A DNA stretch of 33,589 bases from a bacterium (Candidatus Blackallbacteria) CG13_big_fil_rev_8_21_14_2_50_49_14 (GCA_002783405.1 PFGG01000051.1:1-33589), one strand, 5' to 3'; counted from the stretch's first letter, positions 24,786 through 32,617 are shown. Made by a program: numbers and translations. Notes: generated by a model from the sequence alone, not told the origin.

Positions 24786-25676
24786 ATGTCGTTTCGGCTG
24801 AAAACACTTTATAAAATAAGTTCTCACCCATTGACAAGAAAGTCTCCACTTGCCGCGCTCAAACGGTATTTTTTATTTCATCTCAGTCAACGTCTGTTTC
24901 CTTATACCCAGGTCTATCCTTGGATCGGAGAGTTACGACTCTTTGTTCGCAAAGGTTGGGCCGGGGTAGTTGGAAATATCTATACTGGTTTATATGATTT
25001 CGAAGAGATGAGTTTTATTCTTCATTATTTAAAAAAAGACGATTTATTTGCAGATATAGGCGCAAATCATGGCGTTTATAGTTTATTAGCCGCAGGAATT
25101 TGCCAGGCTCAGGTTATTTCTATCGAACCCATTCCAGAAACATTTAAGCAACTGAATGAGCAAATACACTTGAACAAGCTCGAAAATCTGATTAAAACAC
25201 ATCAAGCCGGCATCAGCTCCAAACCAGGACAACTCTATTTCTCTAAACAACTGGGCACCATGAACCATGTCGTTCTGGATCCTCACTCCCCAACAGATGT
25301 TCTTGAAGTTCCTGTTTTTACTTTAGATCAATTGATAACAGGCCCAGCAAAAGTTCTCAAAATTGATACCGAAGGTTTTGAATTGCCTGCTCTACAAGGA
25401 GCACTGAATTGTTTGTCCAACCCTGCTCTCCATGCCATTATCATCGAGCTGAATGGCTCTGGAGAAAAATATGGTTACACAGATCAAACAACAGACCAAC
25501 TTCTCCGCAGCCAGGGCTTTGCTCCTTATCGCTATTTACCCTTTGAACGCCAACTAGAACCGCTCAAAGACTGGCGTAAGGATCAATACAATACCCTATA
25601 TATTCGTCATCCTGAAAACGTTTTGCCAGTGCTTCAACAAACACCTAAAATTCAATTATTAAATCAGGCGATTTAA
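24786..25676 (+). CDS. FkbM-family SAM-dependent methyltransferase
   Basis: This 296-aa protein has the FkbM layout. Motif I is FADIGANHGVYSLLA (about 82-96), with the acidic end of strand 2 in VISIEP. The family-specific block LKIDTEGFELPALQGA lies near residue 195-210. A basic, Arg/Lys-rich N-terminus (about 1-40) precedes it. FkbM enzymes O-methylate sugars or polyketides; the acceptor here is unknown. No good ribosome site precedes the ATG. Coding sequence is noticeably AT-richer than the flanking puuD and flavoprotein genes, which fits acquisition by transfer. Confidence 0.85.
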   Translation: MSFRLKTLYKISSHPLTRKSPLAALKRYFLFHLSQRLFPYTQVYPWIGELRLFVRKGWAGVVGNIYTGLYDFEEMSFILHYLKKDDLFADIGANHGVYSLLAAGICQAQVISIEPIPETFKQLNEQIHLNKLENLIKTHQAGISSKPGQLYFSKQLGTMNHVVLDPHSPTDVLEVPVFTLDQLITGPAKVLKIDTEGFELPALQGALNCLSNPALHAIIIELNGSGEKYGYTDQTTDQLLRSQGFAPYRYLPFERQLEPLKDWRKDQYNTLYIRHPENVLPVLQQTPKIQLLNQAI

Positions 25677-25909
25677 ACACCCCTCCTATCCCCTCAACTT
25701 CCACTTGCACGCGACTGCAACATAGTAAAACTACTGCAGAGGATGCTCCCGCGGCTGAAACTTGAGCAAAAATCCTGGCAAATCCCCTATTTTAACAAGC
25801 ATTGACAGGCCTCGTAATCGGCAAAATTCCAGGTTGTGCCCCAATTTTTTCATAGCCTATATTCCCAGAAGGGGGGACTTGCTTAGCTGAATTCTTAAAT
25901 GTTATTCTA

Positions 25910-25927
25910 TATGCAACAAATTGCATA
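25910..25927. promoter_or_regulatory. palindromic operator-like site upstream of flavoprotein gene
   Basis: TATGCAA (25910-25916), four bases CAAA, then TTGCATA (25921-25927) form a perfect 7-bp dyad that ends 21 bp before the ATG at 25949. Placement over the likely promoter or leader of the flavoprotein gene fits a repressor operator. As RNA it could also fold next to the ribosome site. The rest of the 25677-25948 spacer shows nothing I can name. Confidence 0.45.
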
Positions 25928-25948
25928 ATAAAGATGAGGTAAAAGCCC

Positions 25949-27544
25949 ATGTCACCCCTCTCCACAGAAAAATTCGATGCCCTGGTGATTGGTTCTGGCA
26001 TGGGCGGTCTGGCTGCCGCCAGTTTTCTTGCCCAATTTGGCGGACAGCGCGTACTGGTATTGGAACGCCACTTCAAGGCTGGCGGCTTTACCCATACCTT
26101 TCAGCGCAAAAAATGGCATTGGGATGTCGGCTTGCACTATGTCGGCGAGATGCACGAAAAAGCTTCACTGCGCCAGATTTTTGATCTAGCAACGGGGGGA
26201 GAAGTCAAGTGGCAAAAAATGCCCGATCCACTCGAATATTTTGTTTACCCTGAGCACCGTTTTGCTTTGCCAGCCGATCCCGACGCCTATCGCAGTGCGC
26301 TTCAGGCAGCCTTTCCCCAGGAACAGAAAGCGATTGATACTTATTTCAAAGACCTGCAACGTTTAATCGGATTTTTTCAACAGTATATGGGCTGTCTGGC
26401 CTTGCCCACCCCCGTTGGCAAAGCCCTGCGCTGGCTTTCGCACAAAGAACGGGCCTTTGCCCTGCAAACAACAGGCCAGTACCTGGCTTCCCGCTTTCGG
26501 GATCCCCAGTTGCGTGGCGTGATCGCCTCACAATGGGGCGACTACGGCCTACCTCCAGGGCAGAGTGCGCTGCTCATTCATGCGCTGATTGCGCATCATT
26601 ATCTGCGGGGCGGCTATTATCCTATCGGAGGTTCTGGCACCCTCGCCGCCAGTATCGAAAAACAAATCAAAGCCCAGGGCGGTGAAATTCGCGTTTGTCA
26701 GGAAGTCAGCGAAATTCTGATCGAAGGGAGCAAAGCTGTGGGCGTCAGGGTTCGCGATCTGCGCTCTCACGATCAACCTGAGTATACCCTCAAAGCGCCA
26801 AGAATAGTCTCCGATGCGGGTGTTTGGAATACCTATCTGCGCCTGATGCCCCCCGAAACCACTTCCTATGCCAGTGGCATCCGTGAATTTTTCAGTCAGA
26901 CCCCTGCGGTTTCAGCCCTCACCCTTTACCTGGGCTTTGAAAGCTCCCCGCGCGATCTGGGGTATCAGGGTGAAAACTATTGGCTCTATCCCAGCTATGA
27001 TCACGACCGCAATTTTGCCAGCCGCCACCAATGGTTACACTTAGAACAGGCCCAGCCCCCCATGGCCTATCTTTCGTTTCCCTCCCTGAAAGATCCCCTG
27101 GCCCAGGCCCATACCGGCGAAATTATTACCGTAAGCGAAGCCTCGGATTTTAAAAACTGGGAAAAAAGCGCCTGGAAAAAACGCGGAAAGGATTATGAGA
27201 CGCTCAAGGCAGAGCTTTCAGAGCGCCTCTTGAACTATGTGGAAGGCTATTGCCCTGGCCTGAAAGCCAAGGTCGCCTTCAGTGAGCTGTCTACCCCACT
27301 CAGCAATGCCTGGTTTACCGCTCACCCCCAAGGCATGATCTATGGTGCAGCCGCCATTCCTGAACGCTTTAAAACCGAGCTGACGCCCTGGCATCAGCCC
27401 CGCACCCCCATTCCTGGCCTCTATTTAACGGGAGCCGATGCGGGAACCTTGGGCATAGGTGGAGCCTTGGCAGGAGGTCTCTTGGCTGCGACCGCGATTT
27501 TGGGCCCCAGCAAAATGGCCCCCGTGCTCAAACAAATGCGTTGA
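25949..27544 (+). CDS. RetSat/CrtI-like FAD-dependent oxidoreductase
   Basis: This 531-aa flavoprotein belongs to the phytoene desaturase/carotenoid isomerase/retinol saturase group. The dinucleotide-binding motif GSGMGGLAAA starts at residue 15. VLVLERHFKAGGFTHTFQRK follows, and then WDVGLHYVGE, a string shared by RetSat-like enzymes. The C-terminal FAD-binding motif is GLYLTGADAGTLGIGGALAGG. Such enzymes saturate, desaturate or isomerise polyene chains such as carotenoids and retinoids. No other carotenoid or isoprenoid gene is nearby, so the substrate is open. GAGG lies about 10 bp upstream of the ATG. Confidence 0.85.
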   Translation: MSPLSTEKFDALVIGSGMGGLAAASFLAQFGGQRVLVLERHFKAGGFTHTFQRKKWHWDVGLHYVGEMHEKASLRQIFDLATGGEVKWQKMPDPLEYFVYPEHRFALPADPDAYRSALQAAFPQEQKAIDTYFKDLQRLIGFFQQYMGCLALPTPVGKALRWLSHKERAFALQTTGQYLASRFRDPQLRGVIASQWGDYGLPPGQSALLIHALIAHHYLRGGYYPIGGSGTLAASIEKQIKAQGGEIRVCQEVSEILIEGSKAVGVRVRDLRSHDQPEYTLKAPRIVSDAGVWNTYLRLMPPETTSYASGIREFFSQTPAVSALTLYLGFESSPRDLGYQGENYWLYPSYDHDRNFASRHQWLHLEQAQPPMAYLSFPSLKDPLAQAHTGEIITVSEASDFKNWEKSAWKKRGKDYETLKAELSERLLNYVEGYCPGLKAKVAFSELSTPLSNAWFTAHPQGMIYGAAAIPERFKTELTPWHQPRTPIPGLYLTGADAGTLGIGGALAGGLLAATAILGPSKMAPVLKQMR

Positions 27545-27546
27545 AA

Positions 27547-27599
27547 TAAGCTCAACTCTCGCTTTTGCGCACCTAAAGCATAACGCAGCTTAAGTTTTT
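27547..27599 (+). terminator. possible terminator after flavoprotein gene
   Basis: TAAGCT (27547-27552) can pair with AGCTTA (27587-27592), with an inner GCTTT/AAAGC stem, followed by five T at 27595-27599. It lies between two convergent genes where a terminator is expected, but the two-part stem with internal loops makes it a weak call. Confidence 0.3.
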
Positions 27600-27630
27600 A
27601 TGATTAGAATCGCCCCAACGGCAGCAAGCC

Positions 27631-28563
27631 TCACTGCGGCGTCAAGCCAGGAAGATGCTTTAAACAAGCCTGATCCTGAGATGAAGCAGTCTTCAAACGT
27701 TCCCGCAATTCCTTTTGAAAAGCTTTGGCAAACAATACAGAATCGCCAAAGGTTTCCAGGCTTTGCAATTTCAACGGACTGAGCGGGTGTTCAGGGTAAA
27801 AATCAGGCTCATAGCGCTTTTTTGAGGCATTCCAAAGATAGTCCACGCTCTCATCCCCTTCCAGACAGCGGGATTCCTGATGGCTGCTCCAGCTCAATTC
27901 CCCAAGAGCAGGCCCCGCAAAAAAACGGTAAAGATAGCGCACACGCAACCTGTCATCCGGGCCTGAGAGCCCTTGCAGATGGGTCACCAGATGTTGGTTC
28001 AGTTTCAAACCCCAGCCATAGATCCGGGCTTCCAGCGGCAGGCGCAGAACAGGGGTCAGCTGTCCATTCAAAAGCTTATACAGCTGTAAAGACTCTTTAA
28101 AAATACCCGTGCCTCGTTCTTCGAGCTGGCGCACAAAAAAAGTCGCATGGGGCTGCGTGGCCAAGATCCCCAATTCAGGCGGATAATACCAGGTCTGCAC
28201 TTGCTCACGCCCAGCCAATACCCAACCTTCTGGCGTTTCCCGAAAAACTGCAAGCTCCAGATCCGATTCACGTCGCCCCAGCAATGCAACCACTTCAAGC
28301 GCAGGCGAAGCATCCAAATTGACTTCCAAAAGGCTGACAACCCCTGTACCCTCAAAGGGCTCCTGTGGTTCAAGCCTCAGAACCCGCTCATAGTCGAGGA
28401 TTAGTTGTTTTTGCTTCTGGGGATCGCGCTGGCGCAGGGCCTTCATAAAAGCCTGAGAAAACTCAGCTTGAGCACCTGCCGGCTGCGCCTCAGCCTGGGC
28501 AGAAGCACCAAGACCCAGGAACAAGACACTCAAAAAAACCCACTTCACCAGATTAAAGCCCAT
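27631..28563 (-). CDS. secreted protein of unknown function
   Basis: This 310-aa protein has a clear signal peptide (LVKWVFLSVLFLGLGASAQA, cleavage probably after AQA) and no lipobox. The mature part shows alternating hydrophobic beta-strand patterns (GTGVVSLLEVNLDASPALEV, then VVALLGRRESDLELAVF). These resemble VCBS/FG-GAP-like or other beta-sandwich folds, but no named domain is recognised. The ATG at 28563 is chosen over 28737 because the longer form places 58 non-signal residues before the signal peptide and overlaps the Rsm22-like gene by 185 bp; from 28563 the overlap is 11 bp. It is the last gene of the 31231-27631 operon. Confidence 0.7.
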   Translation of the reverse strand: MGFNLVKWVFLSVLFLGLGASAQAEAQPAGAQAEFSQAFMKALRQRDPQKQKQLILDYERVLRLEPQEPFEGTGVVSLLEVNLDASPALEVVALLGRRESDLELAVFRETPEGWVLAGREQVQTWYYPPELGILATQPHATFFVRQLEERGTGIFKESLQLYKLLNGQLTPVLRLPLEARIYGWGLKLNQHLVTHLQGLSGPDDRLRVRYLYRFFAGPALGELSWSSHQESRCLEGDESVDYLWNASKKRYEPDFYPEHPLSPLKLQSLETFGDSVLFAKAFQKELRERLKTASSQDQACLKHLPGLTPQ

Positions 28564-29527
28564 GCAGAGCATCCCCCCAATCGGCCTTGCGAGCGGCCTT
28601 ATAGGCCGGGTGGCTGCGGGCAATCCCCTGCAGTCTGGCCTCTCCTGAAGCTTTGCAAAGATGCAAATCCACAACCCCTTTGCGATAAACCGGCCGCCGG
28701 ATAATCCGTGCCCCAGAAGCTTGCTCTGAAGGGGCACGGCAAAGCGCTAACCAACTGAATTTTTCATCTTCATAGGATTCAAAACCATCCTTGAGATAGC
28801 GTTGGGCCTGAGAGCGCTGAACCCTGACAGCGAAATGACACCAATCATCTTCTGAAAGCGGGCAAACCCCTTCATGGGGGCAGGGCCCTAAAATATGCCA
28901 GCCTTCTTTTAGAGCCTGTTCACGGGCAGCAAGTAAATGCCGATAGCCCGCAGGCGTGCCGGGCTCCACCAAGAGCAGCATCCAGGCCGGTTGTGCCAGC
29001 AAACGCGCGATTAAAGCAGCCTGAGCTGCAGCCGGCAATTCATTCAAAACATAGGAAAGGGTGATCATTTCAGCCGAGGGAAAAACTCGCAGGGCATTGA
29101 GATCAGCCACCTGCCAATGGGCCTGGGCCAACACAGGAAGCTTAGAAGCCCGAAACAAAGCCTGCCCCCATTGCAATTGCTCACGATCCTGTTCGACCAG
29201 TTCAATCGACTGCAATTGCGAAAAAACAGACTGCAAAGCCAAGGCCACGGTTCCCGGACCTGCCCCCAAATCCAAGAGCGAACTGGGGTTAAAGTCTGGG
29301 GCCAGCTTTTGAATTTCTCGTCCCAAAGATTCAATCACGGCGTAAATCGCAGGCAAGCGGCTGAGGCGATAGACCTGACGATCGGCCTGGGAATTTAGGC
29401 GTGTTCCCCCCTGGCCACTGCGCTCGCTATAGCTCTGACTGAGCTGATCGCGAACCGGCCGCAGGCTCTTCAAGCGCTGAGAACCGGCTTCCTGCTGAAT
29501 AAACTGGGCGATATAATCGGGTAACAT
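28553..29527 (-). CDS. Rsm22/METTL17-like methyltransferase-fold protein with four-Cys Fe-S motif
   Basis: Rsm22 and METTL17 act in mitochondrial small-subunit ribosome assembly; bacterial members are poorly studied. This 324-aa protein has the SAM-binding motif LLDLGAGPGTVALAL (about 83-97) and LSYVLNELP. The family block CPHEGVCPLSEDDWCHFAVR contributes three Cys with spacing 6 and 8, and a fourth Cys lies 61 residues later in VDLHLCKASGE. This matches the arrangement that binds a [4Fe-4S] cluster in METTL17. YRLSRLPAIYAVIESLGREI is the conserved N-terminal helical region. It follows the 29528-29839 ORF with no gap. Confidence 0.85.
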   Translation of the reverse strand: MLPDYIAQFIQQEAGSQRLKSLRPVRDQLSQSYSERSGQGGTRLNSQADRQVYRLSRLPAIYAVIESLGREIQKLAPDFNPSSLLDLGAGPGTVALALQSVFSQLQSIELVEQDREQLQWGQALFRASKLPVLAQAHWQVADLNALRVFPSAEMITLSYVLNELPAAAQAALIARLLAQPAWMLLLVEPGTPAGYRHLLAAREQALKEGWHILGPCPHEGVCPLSEDDWCHFAVRVQRSQAQRYLKDGFESYEDEKFSWLALCRAPSEQASGARIIRRPVYRKGVVDLHLCKASGEARLQGIARSHPAYKAARKADWGDALHGL

Positions 29528-29839
29528 TTATTTCTCTTCTTTCTCTCGAACTGCGCCCGCAGGCGCTGACTTCAATTTTTGACGGGGCCAGAGCTGAACC
29601 GTCGCTCCCTTACGAGGTTGCCAGGCCAAAGAGCTGAGATAGGGAAACCCCAGATGACCGGGTTGCAGCACGAGCAGAAAATCGTCACCAGGCTGCATTC
29701 GTTTAAACAAAGCAGGCCGGTATCCTCTTAACTCCAACACCAATTTCTGACGGGTATCATGTTCCAAGTGTAACTGAAAAACGCCCATTCCCTGCCGTTC
29801 TTCTAAACGGTAACGCTGAACAGGCAAAGGCTGGGTCAT
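29528..29839 (-). CDS. small protein of unknown function, possible downstream half of a split gene
   Basis: From the ATG at 29839 this ORF encodes 103 aa of mixed beta-strand character (GVFQLHLEHDTRQKLVLELR, then DDFLLVLQPGHLGFPYL), with a basic C-terminus and no signal peptide. Upstream in-frame starts to 29893 are possible. It overlaps the preceding ORF (29757-30119) by 83 bp in another frame, far more than the 0-11 bp overlaps elsewhere in this operon. Either both are separate short genes or one base change has split a single membrane-anchored protein. It ends exactly where the Rsm22-like gene begins. Confidence 0.5.
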   Translation of the reverse strand: MTQPLPVQRYRLEERQGMGVFQLHLEHDTRQKLVLELRGYRPALFKRMQPGDDFLLVLQPGHLGFPYLSSLAWQPRKGATVQLWPRQKLKSAPAGAVREKEEK

Positions 29840-30119
29840 CCCGCCCATCATAGCGAAATGCCAAGCCATGCTCTTCAAGCAATCGTCGGGCATGCAGCCA
29901 AGTTAGCAAAACAAAAAATGCCAAAGAGGTCAAAACAACCACTCCCAACTCACGCAAGCGTACCCCCACAATTTCAACCACGGCAAAAGAACTTGCATCC
30001 AAGCTGAAAATCAGCCAGAGCATGCTTGCAAACAGGGGAAGCGTCAAAAATCCATTGTGAAGATTTTTCCATGCCCCTGGAATAGATTCTACACCCAGAG
30101 GCTTAAAAGCCTCTCTCAA
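29757..30119 (-). CDS. small two-helix membrane protein, possible upstream half of a split gene
   Basis: This 120-aa ORF starts at an ATG overlapping the aminotransferase stop by 4 bp. It has two membrane helices (about 23-45, LTLPLFASMLWLIFSLD, and 55-75, LGVVVLTSLAFFVLLTWL), followed by a basic stretch HARRLLEEHGLAFRYDG at about 76-92. The last 30 or so residues look unlike a natural fold and coincide with the start of the next ORF in another frame. This suggests the natural protein continues in that frame. No family is recognised. Confidence 0.5.
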   Translation of the reverse strand: MREAFKPLGVESIPGAWKNLHNGFLTLPLFASMLWLIFSLDASSFAVVEIVGVRLRELGVVVLTSLAFFVLLTWLHARRLLEEHGLAFRYDGRDDPAFACSALPFRRTAGNGRFSVTLGT

Positions 30120-31231
30120 ACCAGCACCTGACGAAGTGCCTGCAGACAGCGCACAACATTTTCTTCCCGGCAGCTATAGCCCATCAGACCAATGCGCCAA
30201 ACTTTTCCCGCCAGGCTTCCCAACCCAGCTCCGATTTCCAAGCCAAACTCCTGGAGCAGACGCTGCCGCACAGCAGCATCCTCTACGCCCTCAGGAATCC
30301 AGACCGTATTGAGTTGGGGCAGGCGGGCCGCTTCAGGCACCACCATCTTCAAGCCCAATTCCTCTAAACCCTCACGCAAAACCCCATGCCAATGGCGATG
30401 ACGTTCCCAGGCCTGTTCAAGCCCTTCTTCCTGCAGCATGCGCAAAGCCTCATGCAAGGCATACAAACTGTTGACCGGCGCAGTGTGATGATAGGCCCTT
30501 CGGGCTCCCTGGCCCCAATACCCCAGAATCAGGTTCAAATCAAGGAACCAGCTTTGCACCCGCGAGCGCCGCTGCTGAATTTTCTCCAGAGCTTGGGGGC
30601 TGAAACTGACAGGAGAGAGCCCCGGCGGAGCAGAAAGACATTTCTGCGTGCCTGAATACACGGCATCCAATCGCCAGGCCTCAACCACCAGGGGTACGCC
30701 CCCCAAAGAGGTCACCGTATCGGCCAGCACCAGACAGTCATGGGCATGCCCCAATTCAGACAGGGTTTTAGCATCTGAAAGAGCACCCGTAGAGGTTTCG
30801 GCATGCACAAAAGCCAGAAGACTGGCTTCAGGATGCGCTTTGAGGGCCATTTCGACCTTTTCAGGCGTAACAGGCTCTCCCCAGGCATCTTCAACCACCA
30901 CCGCCTGGGCCCCGCAACGCTCAATATTTTCTTTCATGCGCCCGCCAAAAACCCCATTTATGCAGACAATCGCGGTATCGCCTGGCTCCAGCAGATTCAC
31001 AAAACAGGTCTCCATGCCGGCCGAGCCCGGCGCAGAAACAGGAAAGGTCAGGGCATAGGAAGTTTGAAAAGCATACTGAAGCAAAGTTTTGATTTCATCC
31101 ATCAGGCCAATAAAAGCAGGGTCAAGATGCCCAATCGTGGGGCGGGCCATGGCCTGAAGAATTCTTTCAGGCACATCCGAAGGACCTGGCCCCATCAAAA
31201 TACGTTCAGGGGGAATAAAAGCAGAGAACAT
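30116..31231 (-). CDS. class V PLP-dependent aminotransferase, PucG/AGT-like
   Basis: This 371-aa enzyme resembles alanine:glyoxylate aminotransferase, serine-pyruvate aminotransferase and the purine-pathway ureidoglycine-glyoxylate aminotransferase PucG. The N-terminal MGPGPSDVPERILQAMARPT and IGHLDPAF are family hallmarks. Asp171 (LADTVTSLGG) should contact the PLP ring nitrogen, and Lys197 (SGTQKCLSAPPG) should bind PLP. The ATG at 31231 is preferred to 31258 because AGAGG lies about 10 bp upstream. It is the first gene of a five-ORF coupled operon. The exact amino donor is not deducible; PuuD and XdhC in the window make a purine role plausible. Confidence 0.87.
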   Translation of the reverse strand: MFSAFIPPERILMGPGPSDVPERILQAMARPTIGHLDPAFIGLMDEIKTLLQYAFQTSYALTFPVSAPGSAGMETCFVNLLEPGDTAIVCINGVFGGRMKENIERCGAQAVVVEDAWGEPVTPEKVEMALKAHPEASLLAFVHAETSTGALSDAKTLSELGHAHDCLVLADTVTSLGGVPLVVEAWRLDAVYSGTQKCLSAPPGLSPVSFSPQALEKIQQRRSRVQSWFLDLNLILGYWGQGARRAYHHTAPVNSLYALHEALRMLQEEGLEQAWERHRHWHGVLREGLEELGLKMVVPEAARLPQLNTVWIPEGVEDAAVRQRLLQEFGLEIGAGLGSLAGKVWRIGLMGYSCREENVVRCLQALRQVLV

Positions 31232-31320
31232 GCTTGGGATACCTCTTTTTTTGCTCATGCAGTCATCATACCTGTTTTTACAAACAGAAAAGAAGTTTTA
31301 AATTCGCCGCAAACTCTCTC

Positions 31321-31382
31321 TATACCCCAGAAAAAGATCTTCTTGATCTAAATCAAGAGAAGAATCAAGCCGCTGGGGTATA
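31321..31382. repeat. 10-bp inverted repeat flanking an FNR-type box
   Basis: TATACCCCAG (31321-31330) and CTGGGGTATA (31373-31382) are perfect inverted copies 42 bp apart. They enclose the FNR-type box. The right arm contributes the first four bases of the TATAAA -10 element for the plus-strand gene. The left arm gives TATAGA on the minus strand, a possible -10 toward the aminotransferase operon. The two arms may be mirrored promoter elements or a separate regulator's half-sites. Confidence 0.5.
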
Positions 31383-31384
31383 AA
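31343..31384 (+). promoter_or_regulatory. FNR-type box with -10 element in class II arrangement
   Basis: TTGAT-CTAA-ATCAA at 31343-31356 is a perfect FNR consensus (TTGATN4ATCAA), flanked by one more complementary pair-run (TC/GA). TATAAA at 31379-31384 is a good -10 element. Counting the start site seven bases after it (31391), the centre of the box lies at -41.5, the standard position for activation by an FNR/CRP-family dimer. The predicted leader to the GTG at 31439 is 48 bases. No FNR gene is in the window. Confidence 0.6.
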
Positions 31385-31438
31385 TTAAGACGTTTATCCT
31401 TTACAATAAGAAAATCATCTCGGGAGTAGGGCATCAAA

Positions 31439-31915
31439 GTGAGCAGCTCTTTGTTAAATCCTGTGCATAATTTACAGGAACTGAAACAGGTACTTGATGA
31501 AGCAGGCTATAGCAGCCAAGAAAAGGCCTCTGCCCCAGGTCAGGCCTGTTTAGAGGTTCGGGTACCCGAAACAGATTTACATTTGGATATCCGCCCCGGA
31601 ACCTCTCTGTTAGAGGATCGCTGGGAATTTTATCTGGCCTGCCCGGTCTCGATTCCTGACAGCCGTTTCGCTTCGCTGGCAGAACTGCTCTCTGATTTTA
31701 ATCGCCTTCTCCCTTGGGGCAGCACGGGGCTGGCAGAAGATGATACCCCCTATTTTCACTGGTCACCCACTGCAGCCCTCAGTACCATGACAGGAATTCA
31801 TTTGCTGGAATTGGTACAGATGGTGCTTTTCTTTGGCCGTCAACTGTCTCTGCAAATGCGCGATCTTCTGCGTCAACTGAGCATGGCAGAAATCACCACT
31901 CCCGCACTCAGCTAA
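31439..31915 (+). CDS. YbjN/secretion-chaperone-fold-like protein
   Basis: This 158-aa protein starts with GTG; AGGG lies 8 bp upstream. It has LNPVHNLQELKQVLDEAGYS, alternating strands (LEVRVPETDLHLDIRPG, WEFYLACPV), then LAELLSDFNRLLPWGSTGLA and long helices at the end. The alpha-beta order resembles YbjN-domain and CesT-type chaperone-fold proteins, but the similarity is structural intuition, not a clear motif match. No signal peptide is present. It stands alone behind the FNR-type promoter, so low-oxygen induction is predicted. The aminotransferase operon starts divergently 207 bp away. Confidence 0.6.
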   Translation: MSSSLLNPVHNLQELKQVLDEAGYSSQEKASAPGQACLEVRVPETDLHLDIRPGTSLLEDRWEFYLACPVSIPDSRFASLAELLSDFNRLLPWGSTGLAEDDTPYFHWSPTAALSTMTGIHLLELVQMVLFFGRQLSLQMRDLLRQLSMAEITTPALS

Positions 31916-32050
31916 AACCCGGAGCCGAAGCTTCAGGTTAACAAGAGTTTAATTTTTTCTTAATACTGATTTATTTCTAACAAGATCAAAATCAAGATCT
32001 TCTAAACCTTTAATTAAGAGACAATTAATCTTTGATAAAGCGAGGACTCT

Positions 32051-32599
32051 ATGCTCGTCGATCAGGTCCGTAATATTTTCAGTTATAACCCCTATTCAGG
32101 GAATAACACAACGCAACCTGCCGCAACAGCGTCTATGCCAAACGCTGCTGTGTACGGCGCAGACACGGCATTTTTTGATACCACCCGTCCCGCCAGTGGT
32201 GATGGCGCGATCACCAAAATGCTGGTGGGTGGCTATACCGGCTTTAGCTATGCAAAAAGCGGCTCAGGCCAGCCTCTCACTCAGTTTATGCTCAGTTCAG
32301 TAGGCATTGGTGCAGCCATCAGTGGATCCGTATCCGTGGTCAAAAATCTGGCCTCGCTGACCCATGGAAAACAATCGGCCTCTTCAACGGTTGGAAATAT
32401 TCTGACCGATACCCTACAAGGAGGCGTCAGCGCCATTGGCGGTGTTGCCGTAGGCGGCGGAGCCATGGCAATCTTCAAAGCCATGGGCGCAGCCCCAGGA
32501 AACCCCTTGATCATCGCAGGCGTTGTCGGTGGCGCATTGGGAGCTGTTTTAGCCAATAAAATTCTCAATACTGAAGCCATTCGACGTTCTCTGACCTAA
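32051..32599 (+). CDS. glycine-zipper-like hydrophobic protein
   Basis: This 182-aa protein has a polar N-terminus (about 1-45, rich in Asn, Thr, Ala and Pro). Small-residue hydrophobic helices follow: MLVGGYTGFSYAK, SVGIGAAISGSVSVV, GGVSAIGGVAVGGGAMAIF and PLIIAGVVGGALGAVLANKI. It ends in a short charged tail. There is no classical signal peptide. AGCGAGG precedes the ATG and a strong intrinsic terminator follows, so it is a single-gene unit. Architecture matches the protein at 7627-8151. The upstream 31916-32050 spacer is AT-rich and contains AAGATC-N8-GATCTT at 31982-32001, a possible operator. Confidence 0.65.
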   Translation: MLVDQVRNIFSYNPYSGNNTTQPAATASMPNAAVYGADTAFFDTTRPASGDGAITKMLVGGYTGFSYAKSGSGQPLTQFMLSSVGIGAAISGSVSVVKNLASLTHGKQSASSTVGNILTDTLQGGVSAIGGVAVGGGAMAIFKAMGAAPGNPLIIAGVVGGALGAVLANKILNTEAIRRSLT

Positions 32600-32617
32600 A
32601 GCAAACATTTTATACTG

